A DNA stretch of 10,134 nucleotides, from assembly GCA_001723855.1 (NCBI GenBank), contig MCBC01000130.1, forward strand, positions 1-10,134. The letters run 5' to 3'. Both the position numbers and the translations under genes were made by a program. Origin of the DNA: Candidatus Altarchaeales archaeon WOR_SM1_86-2 (lineage in GTDB: Archaea > Altiarchaeota > Altiarchaeia > IMC4 > MCBC01). The notes under the pieces were generated by a model. The model ran no database searches. It saw only the letters and a list, made by a program, of their open reading frames with translations, and was not told the DNA's origin. Below, in pieces: positions 1 to 4,846 of this stretch (within the stretch, counting starts at the first letter, position 1; each line of letters opens with the position of its first letter).

Positions 1-813
1 GCCACAACGGGCTCGATTATGGACCGGGTTTATCAAGAGGCAGAAAATGGAACAGATAATGCCGACATAATATGGGTGGCGGATTTCTCTAACGCCGAAG
101 AGTTGAAAGAAAACGGAATGCTCCAAAAATATGTCTCGCCCGAATCCAAGAACATAATTCCCATATTTGTCGATAATGACGGATATTATACCGGGAGCAG
201 GCTTCTTAACATGGTGGTCGCCTATAACACCCTGTTTGTAGAGGAGAAGCCCAGGAATTACCGGGATCTGCTGAATCCAAAGTGGGCGGGCAAGTGCGGC
301 ATAGTTAATTATACATCCGGAGCTTCCTTTTACACTACCGGCACATTAATTCAGAATGATGACTTTGGCTGGGGGTATTTCACTAAACTGTCAGAGAACC
401 AGTGTAAGGTTGTAAACAGCAACCCATCCATGACGGATAAAATAGCGGACGGGGAACTCTATATAGGAGTAACCATTGATTTTACCGTCAGAAACCTTTT
501 GAAAGATTCTCCTGATGCAGAGATAGATTATATATTCCCCGAAGACGGTGTCGTATCAATAGCCAGTCCGATAGCAATCAGCAGGGATTGCAAGGATGTT
601 CGGGCATCCAGGATATTCATAGACTGGGTGCTTTCAAAGAAGGGGCAGGAGTTCATGAGCAAAGAGATGGGGGTTTCTCCCGTGAGGATGGACGTAGACG
701 TTCCCGAGGGTATGGCGCCGTTATCGCAATTGAAGATCATCCCTTCGGATGCCAGAACGATATACAAAAATGAAGAGAACATAACGGGGAAATTCAAAGA
801 TATCTTTTCATGA
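1..813 (+). CDS. ABC-type solute-binding protein, AfuA/FbpA-like, 5'-truncated by window edge
   Basis: The frame is open through the left edge (first residues ATTGSIM), so the ATG at 19 is internal. About 270 residues are present. Members of this family (COG1840, type 2 periplasmic-binding fold) are usually about 330-350 aa, so the signal peptide and first part of lobe 1 are missing. Family hallmarks are the ADIIWVAD strand, the LLNPKWAGKCGIVNYTSGAS segment (family pattern 'LL.PKWKGKI...P..S') and the C-terminal SKKGQEFMSKEMGVSPVR block. The protein would act outside the membrane, binding a small ligand. The family includes ferric-iron binders and also AfuA/HptA proteins that bind sugar phosphates, so iron should not be assumed. 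No permease or ATPase gene follows; a HAMP receptor starts 22 nt downstream. This may be a sensing rather than an import partner, although transporter genes could lie to the left of the window. Confidence 0.85.
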   Translation, partial: ATTGSIMDRVYQEAENGTDNADIIWVADFSNAEELKENGMLQKYVSPESKNIIPIFVDNDGYYTGSRLLNMVVAYNTLFVEEKPRNYRDLLNPKWAGKCGIVNYTSGASFYTTGTLIQNDDFGWGYFTKLSENQCKVVNSNPSMTDKIADGELYIGVTIDFTVRNLLKDSPDAEIDYIFPEDGVVSIASPIAISRDCKDVRASRIFIDWVLSKKGQEFMSKEMGVSPVRMDVDVPEGMAPLSQLKIIPSDARTIYKNEENITGKFKDIFS

Positions 814-835
814 AATTTAGATTATTTGAAGAAAA

Positions 836-1279
836 ATGAGACTAACTATCCAGAGAAAAATAATTATGGTTATAACGATAGCCTTGCTTTTTTCCCTTGG
901 AATTAATACTGCAATTAATATCCTTCAATTTCAAGAAAATTACAAAAAGGTCTTAATAACAAAGGTCGTGGTAATAGGAAAAGAGTTAAAATATACATCC
1001 GAGGATATGTTGGATTCAGGGATTTCCATAGATAAATTACCGAAAGCAAGCGAAAAATGTCAATATCTTGTGGACCACTATGAAGAGATCGGCTATTGCT
1101 ATATCGCAGATCCAAAAATGAAAGTACTTCACCACAATGACCCGTCTTACGTTGATAAAATCTTACTGGTCCCGCCCCTCGAGGAAACCCTCTCGACTGA
1201 AGAGGCTCCTTTGAGGACGAGAAATTTTATGAAGTCACCTTACCATTGCTTAATAAAGGGGAGCAGGCAGGGGACATAA
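836..1279 (+). CDS. N-terminal part of a frameshifted two-TM HAMP receptor: TM1 and extracytoplasmic sensor domain
   Basis: The ATG at 836 opens with a basic N-terminus (MRLTIQRK) and a membrane segment at residues 8-28. An extracytoplasmic domain follows, with the Cache/PAS-like stretch GYCYIADPKMKVLHHNDPSY (around residues 84-103). Genuine coding continues to about 1208. After that this frame gives unrelated residues and stops at TAA 1277-1279, while frame 1 picks up the expected continuation (FEDEKFYEVTLPLLNKGE). Adding one T in the TTT run at 1210-1212 joins this half to the HAMP half. The result is a single protein of 242 aa ending at 1563. It starts 22 nt after the solute-binding protein gene, in the same orientation, which suggests a ligand-binding protein / receptor pair. 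The ligand is not known. Confidence 0.7.
   Translation: MRLTIQRKIIMVITIALLFSLGINTAINILQFQENYKKVLITKVVVIGKELKYTSEDMLDSGISIDKLPKASEKCQYLVDHYEEIGYCYIADPKMKVLHHNDPSYVDKILLVPPLEETLSTEEAPLRTRNFMKSPYHCLIKGSRQGT
1207..1213 (+). other. Frameshift site in HAMP receptor gene
   Basis: The reading frame moves from frame 2 (gct cct ttg) to frame 1 (tcc ttt gag) at the short TTT run 1210-1212. One extra T would give ...A-P-F-E-D-E-K..., a continuous protein. The surrounding bases do not form an X-XXY-YYZ slippery heptamer, so programmed frameshifting is not supported. A real 1-nt deletion or a homopolymer consensus error are the two explanations. Confidence 0.7.
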
Positions 1280-1563
1280 GACTGGGGATTCCTGTCCAGG
1301 TTATAAATGATGAAGCGGGACCTATCTTGCTAAATTCCATTGCAGTAATGCTCGCCTCCTTTGTTCTTGCAGTTTTACTTTCCATCGTTTTAGCCAGGGG
1401 CATTACCGGCCCGATTGAAAAATTAACGAAAACAGCGGATGAAATAAGTAAGGGCAATTTAGACATGGAAATAGAAATCAAGTCAAAGGATGAAATTGGC
1501 GAGCTGAGTGAAGCGTTTCACAGGATGGTTGTTAGTTTGAAATTTATGAAGAAGAAGAAATAA
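1246..1563 (+). CDS. C-terminal part of the same receptor: TM2 and HAMP domain, no output domain
   Basis: This frame is open from 1201. The only available start is a TTG at 1246, which is unlikely to be real because coding similarity to receptor ectodomains begins upstream of it. It encodes the end of the extracytoplasmic domain (GDIRLGIPVQVINDEAG) and a hydrophobic TM segment from LLNSIAVMLASF to SIVLARG. A standard HAMP domain follows: GITGPIEKLTKTADEISKGN, then a DEIGELSEAFHRM second helix. The protein stops right after HAMP with a lysine-rich tail (KKKK), about 50 residues into the cytoplasm. HAMP domains normally relay to a methyl-accepting, histidine kinase or cyclase domain, and none is present. 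The product is either a HAMP-only receptor working with a separate partner or a shortened one. Domain identity is firm; function is inferred. Confidence 0.72.
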   Translation: MLNKGEQAGDIRLGIPVQVINDEAGPILLNSIAVMLASFVLAVLLSIVLARGITGPIEKLTKTADEISKGNLDMEIEIKSKDEIGELSEAFHRMVVSLKFMKKKK

Positions 1564-1597
1564 TTTTAATAAAATTCAAATACAATATTAAATTAAA

Positions 1598-2314
1598 ATG
1601 GCACTTGTCTCAGCTACAACAATCGGGATGTTTTTGTGCACCCTGCCTTTCTGTATCATAGCAGTGCATTCATTCAGGGAATATCTGATGGACAAACAGG
1701 ATCCCAAGAAGAAGCATGTTTTCTATGCGTTCTTGTGCTTTTCTGCTGCGTTTATATTAAACCTGATTGCATACATATTTGTTTTACCGGACATGAGCCC
1801 GGGTAGATTTATGGCTGTAACTGGTCTTTTCAAATTATTTGATGCCGTTAATATTGCTGGAGTATTCTGGATTTTTGTTTTTCTCACGGATTTTATGAGG
1901 GGGATGAAGAAATATTTACCGCTTGTTTTCATTCATTTAGGCATTAGTTTGATTTTAATTTTTGGAATGCCGTATGGAGTGGATATAATTGACGGCACAA
2001 ATTATGTAAAAGACCGTGCTGCTGTTAGTTCACTTGCGATATTGGCTTTCTGGTTTTTCTACTGGGGCATAGTTGCATACAATTTCTGGAGTCATTCAAA
2101 ATTAATGACGAAAAGGGTAGCTGCACGAAGGTCTCAAATGATGAGCCTGGGGGGAGTATTTTCGGTTTTATCATATTTATGTGCGATATTTTCGAACGTG
2201 GCTGCCAGTGCGATTCTGGTACATCTTGCCCTATTTTTCGCGACGGCGGCGGGAATAGTTTTCTACGCGGGCTTTGTTGCCCCGGAGCGGCTGCGCAGAA
2301 TGTGGGGGGAATAA
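1598..2314 (+). CDS. Seven-TM membrane protein, detached sensor-like (paralogue 1)
   Basis: Intact, 238 aa, with seven predicted hydrophobic segments at roughly residues 4-24, 41-63, 74-98, 106-126, 143-164, 181-202 and 204-226. Basic loops (KQDPKKKH; TKRVAARR) and a basic C-terminus (APERLRRMWGE) sit on the presumed cytoplasmic side. The layout resembles the N-terminal 7TM sensory regions of archaeal and bacterial histidine kinases, where a similar basic motif leads into the kinase. Here the protein ends at that motif with no PAS, HisKA or HATPase domain. The start at 1598 is supported by a TATA-like box about 30 nt upstream and by alignment with paralogue 2. It lies 34 nt after the HAMP receptor. 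No precise family name is claimed; a transporter or enzyme role cannot be excluded. Confidence 0.8.
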   Translation: MALVSATTIGMFLCTLPFCIIAVHSFREYLMDKQDPKKKHVFYAFLCFSAAFILNLIAYIFVLPDMSPGRFMAVTGLFKLFDAVNIAGVFWIFVFLTDFMRGMKKYLPLVFIHLGISLILIFGMPYGVDIIDGTNYVKDRAAVSSLAILAFWFFYWGIVAYNFWSHSKLMTKRVAARRSQMMSLGGVFSVLSYLCAIFSNVAASAILVHLALFFATAAGIVFYAGFVAPERLRRMWGE

Positions 2315-2351
2315 ATTTATATTTTCTAAATCCAATATTATATTGGTAAAA

Positions 2352-2861
2352 ATGGTCTCCTTTATAGCAGTGGGTATACTTTTGTACACCCTGCCCTTCT
2401 CTATCATAGCGGTGCACGCACTGAGAGAATATCTGAAGGACAAAGAAGATTCCAAGAAGAAACATGTTTTCTATGCGTTCGCTTCATGGTCCGTTGGTTT
2501 CACGCTGGATTTGATCGGCGCCCTGCTGGTTGCGCCTGAGATGAGCCCAGCAAGGATCATGGTGATAAATGTTCTTTTCAGGTTATTTGACGCTTTTAAC
2601 GTGATCGGGTTGTTCTGGCTTTTTATTTTCCTGAAGGATTTTATGCCGCAGTTGAAGAAATACATAACCCACCCTTGCCTACCTGTCAATTACGTTGATC
2701 GTGATTTTTGCAACCCCTGCCGCGTTTCACCTGACAACAGGGACGGAATACATAATAGACAGGGCAGAAATCCGCAATTTTGCGATAATATTCTTCTGGT
2801 TCCTCTACTGGGGAGTGATTGCATACCAGTTCTGGAGCTATTCAAAGTTAATGACCCATAA
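2352..2861 (+). CDS. Seven-TM protein paralogue 2, N-terminal part (frameshifted)
   Basis: The ATG at 2352 aligns with the start of paralogue 1. Matching stretches are MFLCTLPFCIIAVHSFREYL against ILLYTLPFSIIAVHALREYL, and PKKKHVFYAF against SKKKHVFYAF. The first four membrane segments begin normally, up to QLKKYITH (about residue 107). Beyond that this frame becomes non-hydrophobic and rich in Cys, Pro and Asn, and stops at 2861; that tail is out-of-frame translation. The true continuation (LAYLSITLIVIFATP) is in frame 1. Removing one C from the run at 2672-2674 restores a protein of 236 aa, almost the length of paralogue 1 (238 aa). An upstream ATG-less extension to 2274 overlaps the 3' end of paralogue 1 and is not credible. 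Confidence 0.72.
   Translation: MVSFIAVGILLYTLPFSIIAVHALREYLKDKEDSKKKHVFYAFASWSVGFTLDLIGALLVAPEMSPARIMVINVLFRLFDAFNVIGLFWLFIFLKDFMPQLKKYITHPCLPVNYVDRDFCNPCRVSPDNRDGIHNRQGRNPQFCDNILLVPLLGSDCIPVLELFKVNDP
2670..2676 (+). other. Frameshift site in seven-TM paralogue 2
   Basis: Coding passes from frame 0 (acc cac cct tgc) to frame 1 (ctt gcc tac ctg). Deleting one C of 2672-2674 gives KKYITHLAYLSITL, which matches the start of TM4 in paralogue 1 (KKYLPLVFIHLGISL) apart from one residue in length. A 2-nt loss would also restore the frame and would match the paralogue length exactly, so the ancestral change is not fixed. Confidence 0.65.
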
Positions 2862-3063
2862 AATTGCGATACGAAGGTCGCAGACAATGGGCATCGGAGC
2901 GGTATCTGCGATTTTAGCTTACGTTCTTGTGATAACCGCCGAAGCATTTCAAAGCATGACCCAAGTATATCTTGCCGAAATTTTTGCAATACTTGCGGGT
3001 GTTGTTTTCTACGCGGGCTTTGTTGCCCCGGAGCGGCTGCGCAGAATGTGGGGGAAACAATGA
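2695..3063 (+). CDS. Seven-TM protein paralogue 2, C-terminal part (frameshifted)
   Basis: This fragment is open from 2668; the first nominal start is TTG 2695, inside TM4. It carries TM4-TM7 and aligns throughout with paralogue 1. Examples are GTEYIIDRAEIRNFAIIFFW against GTNYVKDRAAVSSLAILAFW, and WSYSKLMTHKIAIRRSQTMG against WSHSKLMTKRVAARRSQMMS. It ends FYAGFVAPERLRRMWGKQ. The last 51 nt of shared coding sequence (3004-3054) are identical to paralogue 1 (2258-2308), although the rest of the genes has diverged. As it stands the fragment is unlikely to be made on its own, since no promoter or ribosome site lies next to the nominal start. Confidence 0.72.
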   Translation: MIVIFATPAAFHLTTGTEYIIDRAEIRNFAIIFFWFLYWGVIAYQFWSYSKLMTHKIAIRRSQTMGIGAVSAILAYVLVITAEAFQSMTQVYLAEIFAILAGVVFYAGFVAPERLRRMWGKQ

Positions 3064-3116
3064 ATTTTTCAGATGGTTTTTATAATTTAATCCATGTTTA
3101 ATATCCATAAACAAGA

Positions 3117-3803
3117 ATGAGTTCACCAACCGCCATAATTGCGATCGTGCCTGCAGCAGCGGCATTCATTCTATTCTTTGTAGTGCTGTTCCTGAAATAC
3201 AGGAAAAAGAGGGACAGGGTAACCCTGTATTTTATGCTCTGTTTTCTTTGCATCGGACTCAGCTACTGCGGATGGGTTACTCGCTCGGTATTTTACCCTC
3301 CCGATGCCGATGCAGAAACAGTTTTTTTCTGGTTTAAATCCACATACATGGTTGCTTCACCGTTTTGCGTTTTTCTTGCACTGGCCGCGTTTGAGTTTCT
3401 GAAGCCTGAGACCATCAGAAAAACCGGAAACCTGATTTTATTTGTGGCACCAATAGTTTTCCTTGAGGTATGGACGTTCTTTTCAACCCCCTCCATAGTA
3501 ATTATAGCGGGGCAAAACGACGGCATATGGCCTCCTGTTTTATCTCTTGGATATGCCGTGATTGGAGGGTTCTATCTTGTCCTCATAAACTATGTTTTTA
3601 TCCGGTTCTTGCTGGAGAACCCAAAGCATCGCTTATACGCTAAAGTCGTGTTAATGGAAATAGGGTTGATTTTCTTTACGTCAGGTACGATACTTGAGGC
3701 TTCAAAAATCGGCGTGGGGTCCGTGGAAGCATGGGGGTTATTTGTCAGATGGTTCACGGCATCGGGCGCATTGATAATGATGTATGCTTATATGAAAAAG
3801 TAG
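3117..3803 (+). CDS. Seven-TM membrane protein, third of the cluster, sequence-divergent
   Basis: Intact, 228 aa. Predicted membrane segments lie near residues 6-27, 36-56, 69-94, 104-122, 143-166, 175-195 and 206-225. A basic loop KYRKKRDRVTLYF follows TM1, and the protein ends in YMKK. The N-terminal layout (hydrophobic helix, KKRDR.TLYF, second helix) is like the 7TM sensory region of membrane histidine kinases (HisKA_7TM-like), again without any cytoplasmic output domain. It is not clearly related in sequence to paralogues 1 and 2, but length and topology match. A TATA-like TTTTATAATTT at about 3077-3087, some 30 nt before the ATG, and no Shine-Dalgarno site suggest a leaderless or short-leader transcript of its own. 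Function is unknown; a sensor role is inferred. Confidence 0.78.
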   Translation: MSSPTAIIAIVPAAAAFILFFVVLFLKYRKKRDRVTLYFMLCFLCIGLSYCGWVTRSVFYPPDADAETVFFWFKSTYMVASPFCVFLALAAFEFLKPETIRKTGNLILFVAPIVFLEVWTFFSTPSIVIIAGQNDGIWPPVLSLGYAVIGGFYLVLINYVFIRFLLENPKHRLYAKVVLMEIGLIFFTSGTILEASKIGVGSVEAWGLFVRWFTASGALIMMYAYMKK

Positions 3804-3805
3804 GC

Positions 3806-3952
3806 GTGTGGATAAGAAAGCCCCCGGTTTATTGTGATCCCCAGAATATATATGGGCAGAAGGGCTGGCAGCAGGGAACGAGATTATCACTTATAGAAGG
3901 CATTGACGGGTCGCTTATCATCCGGGAGATTAAAGAACAAAAAATTGATTAA
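3806..3952 (+). CDS. Possible 48-codon ORF with AbrB-like C-terminal half
   Basis: A frame starting at GTG 3806 (or reached from further upstream) encodes VWIRKPPVYCDPQNIYGQKG followed by WQQGTRLSLIEGIDGSLIIR and a short charged tail. It begins 2 nt after the third 7TM gene. Codon choice (aga, ata, ggg, cag) resembles neighbouring real genes, and the residues look like a folded beta hairpin rather than noise. The pattern G-x-R-L-x-L-I-x-x-x-D-G-S-L-I-I-R recalls the second half of AbrB swapped-hairpin domains, as in the adjacent antitoxin (RDRFFVMQKDDSILLKK). It could be a tiny AbrB-like protein, the remnant of one, or chance. No clear ribosome site supports the GTG. If one base is missing at about 3800, ATG 3792 would give an MKKVGVWIRKPP start. 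Confidence 0.35.
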   Translation: MWIRKPPVYCDPQNIYGQKGWQQGTRLSLIEGIDGSLIIREIKEQKID

Positions 3953-3955
3953 AAC

Positions 3956-3967
3956 CTTTTTATATTC
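3956..3967 (+). promoter_or_regulatory. BRE/TATA-like promoter of the toxin-antitoxin operon
   Basis: AAAACC followed by TTTTTATATT lies about 35-43 nt upstream of the antitoxin ATG. A start of transcription 25 nt downstream would fall inside the inverted repeat at 3978-3998. That layout suits repression by an operator-bound protein. Confidence 0.5.
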
Positions 3968-3977
3968 AAATTTACAA

Positions 3978-3998
3978 TTAATAAGTAATACTTATTAA
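3978..3998 (+). promoter_or_regulatory. Inverted repeat, probable autoregulatory operator of the AbrB/PIN operon
   Basis: A perfect inverted repeat has 10-bp arms TTAATAAGTA and TACTTATTAA separated by a single A. It ends one base before the antitoxin start codon. AbrB-type antitoxins bind palindromic A/T-rich operators in their own promoters. The position over the expected transcription start supports autorepression, although no binding evidence is available here. Confidence 0.6.
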
Positions 3999-3999
3999 A

Positions 4000-4269
4000 A
4001 TGGACATAGCAACAGTATCGAGCAGGGGGCAGTTGGTAATACCAAAGGACGTAAGGGAAGCAATGGGAATTAAAAGCAGGGATAGGTTTTTTGTTATGCA
4101 GAAAGACGACAGTATATTATTGAAAAAGATAGATCAGGAGAGGGCTAAAAAGAGAATGCTTGAACTTATGGATTACTTTTCAGAGAAATTTAAGGAAGCG
4201 GGGATAACAAGGGAGGATGTGGAGAATGAAATCAGGGCATACAGAGAAGGAAAGAGAAAATTAAAATGA
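4000..4269 (+). CDS. AbrB/MazE-family antitoxin (VapB-type)
   Basis: 89 aa. Residues 1-46 form a swapped-hairpin AbrB DNA-binding domain with the signature TVSSRGQLVIPKDVREAMGI and then RFFVMQKDDSILLKK. Residues 47-89 are a charged helical tail (KEAGITREDVENEIRAYREG), the usual toxin-binding segment. The ATG lies directly after the operator palindrome, and there is no Shine-Dalgarno, which fits leaderless translation. The stop overlaps the start of the PIN gene (ATGA, 4266-4269), so translational coupling and a shared transcript are likely. The expected role is to neutralise the downstream PIN ribonuclease and, alone or with the toxin, repress the promoter. Identification of the family and pairing is strong; the gene symbol is left blank because VapB naming is generic. 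Confidence 0.9.
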   Translation: MDIATVSSRGQLVIPKDVREAMGIKSRDRFFVMQKDDSILLKKIDQERAKKRMLELMDYFSEKFKEAGITREDVENEIRAYREGKRKLK

Positions 4270-4673
4270 GAATTACAGTAGATACAAATACCTTAATTTC
4301 TGCTCTGGGATGGAAAGATAGTAATGAATGGCACTTAATACAAAAATGTATTCAGGGGGATACTAAATTAGTATTGAGTGAGTCAATTATAGAGGAATTT
4401 ACCGGTGTTATTCATAGAGAAAAATTTAATTTCATTCCAGCAAAAAAGAAAAAGGAATTTATTGAAAATTTAACTGAAATTTCTGACGTGGTTGAGCCGG
4501 TTGAGAAAGTAAATGTAATTAAAGACGACCCAGATGACAATAAAATCCTGGAATGTGCTTTATGCGCCGGAGTTGATTATATTATCTCCGGGGATCATCA
4601 TCTACTGGATATGGAAGAATACCGGGGCATCAAAATAGTCAGGACCCGGAGGATGCTTGGCTTACTTAAATAA
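4266..4673 (+). CDS. PIN-domain ribonuclease toxin (COG1569-type)
   Basis: 135 aa, full length for the PIN toxin family typified by COG1569. Likely metal-binding acidic residues are D6 in RITVDTNTLISAL, E43 or E44 in SESIIEEFTGVI, D91 in KDDPDDNKILECAL, and D110 in YIISGDHHLL. All four positions of the active site are therefore represented and the enzyme should be competent. PIN toxins cleave RNA, often tRNA or rRNA sites, and stop translation when the antitoxin is degraded. The target of this one is unknown. Its start overlaps the antitoxin stop by 4 nt. The gene ends 22 nt short of the 3' end of a convergent tRNA-Thr gene. Confidence 0.92.
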   Translation: MRITVDTNTLISALGWKDSNEWHLIQKCIQGDTKLVLSESIIEEFTGVIHREKFNFIPAKKKKEFIENLTEISDVVEPVEKVNVIKDDPDDNKILECALCAGVDYIISGDHHLLDMEEYRGIKIVRTRRMLGLLK

Positions 4674-4695
4674 AGGTCAAGAGAATGAAGAATAA

Positions 4696-4769
4696 AGCCC
4701 CCGGAGGGATTTGAACCCTCGACATGCTGATTACAAGTCAGCCGCTCTGCCAGTCTGAGCCACGGAGGC
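4696..4769 (-). tRNA. tRNA-Thr (anticodon UGU)
   Basis: A full cloverleaf can be drawn on the minus strand. The acceptor stem is GCCTCCG with CGGGGGC (one G-U pair), the D stem GCTC with GAGC, the anticodon stem GCTGA with TCAGC, and the T arm GAGGG-TTCAAAT-CCCTC. The anticodon loop is CTTGTAA, giving anticodon TGT, which reads ACA threonine codons. The gene is 74 nt with discriminator U. CCA is not encoded and there is no intron. It is convergent with the PIN toxin and divergent from aroA. Confidence 0.95.
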
Positions 4770-4846
4770 ATAAATTTTATCTTGATTATTACTTAAATTA
4801 CTACTTAATCATATTATTACTTTCCAATACATATAAAAAAATAACT
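4770..4846. promoter_or_regulatory. Divergent promoter region between tRNA-Thr and aroA
   Basis: These 77 nt are almost entirely A/T. On the minus strand, TAATTTAAG (plus positions 4792-4800) lies about 26 nt upstream of the tRNA 5' end. On the plus strand, ATATTATTA at 4811-4819 lies about 30 nt upstream of the aroA ATG. Neither gene has a Shine-Dalgarno-like element, consistent with archaeal TBP/TFB promoters pointing both ways. Confidence 0.45.

Noticed and set aside
1205..1214. Programmed ribosomal frameshift joining the receptor halves
   Set aside because: There is no X-XXY-YYZ heptamer and no clear downstream stem-loop. A simple indel is enough.
2274..2351. Upstream extension of the second 7TM gene
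   Set aside because: It overlaps the 3' end of paralogue 1 in another frame. The paralogue alignment starts at 2352.
4724..4846. Longer aroA start at 4724
   Set aside because: It runs through the tRNA-Thr gene and adds 41 residues with no EPSP synthase similarity. ATG 4847 gives the canonical N-terminus.
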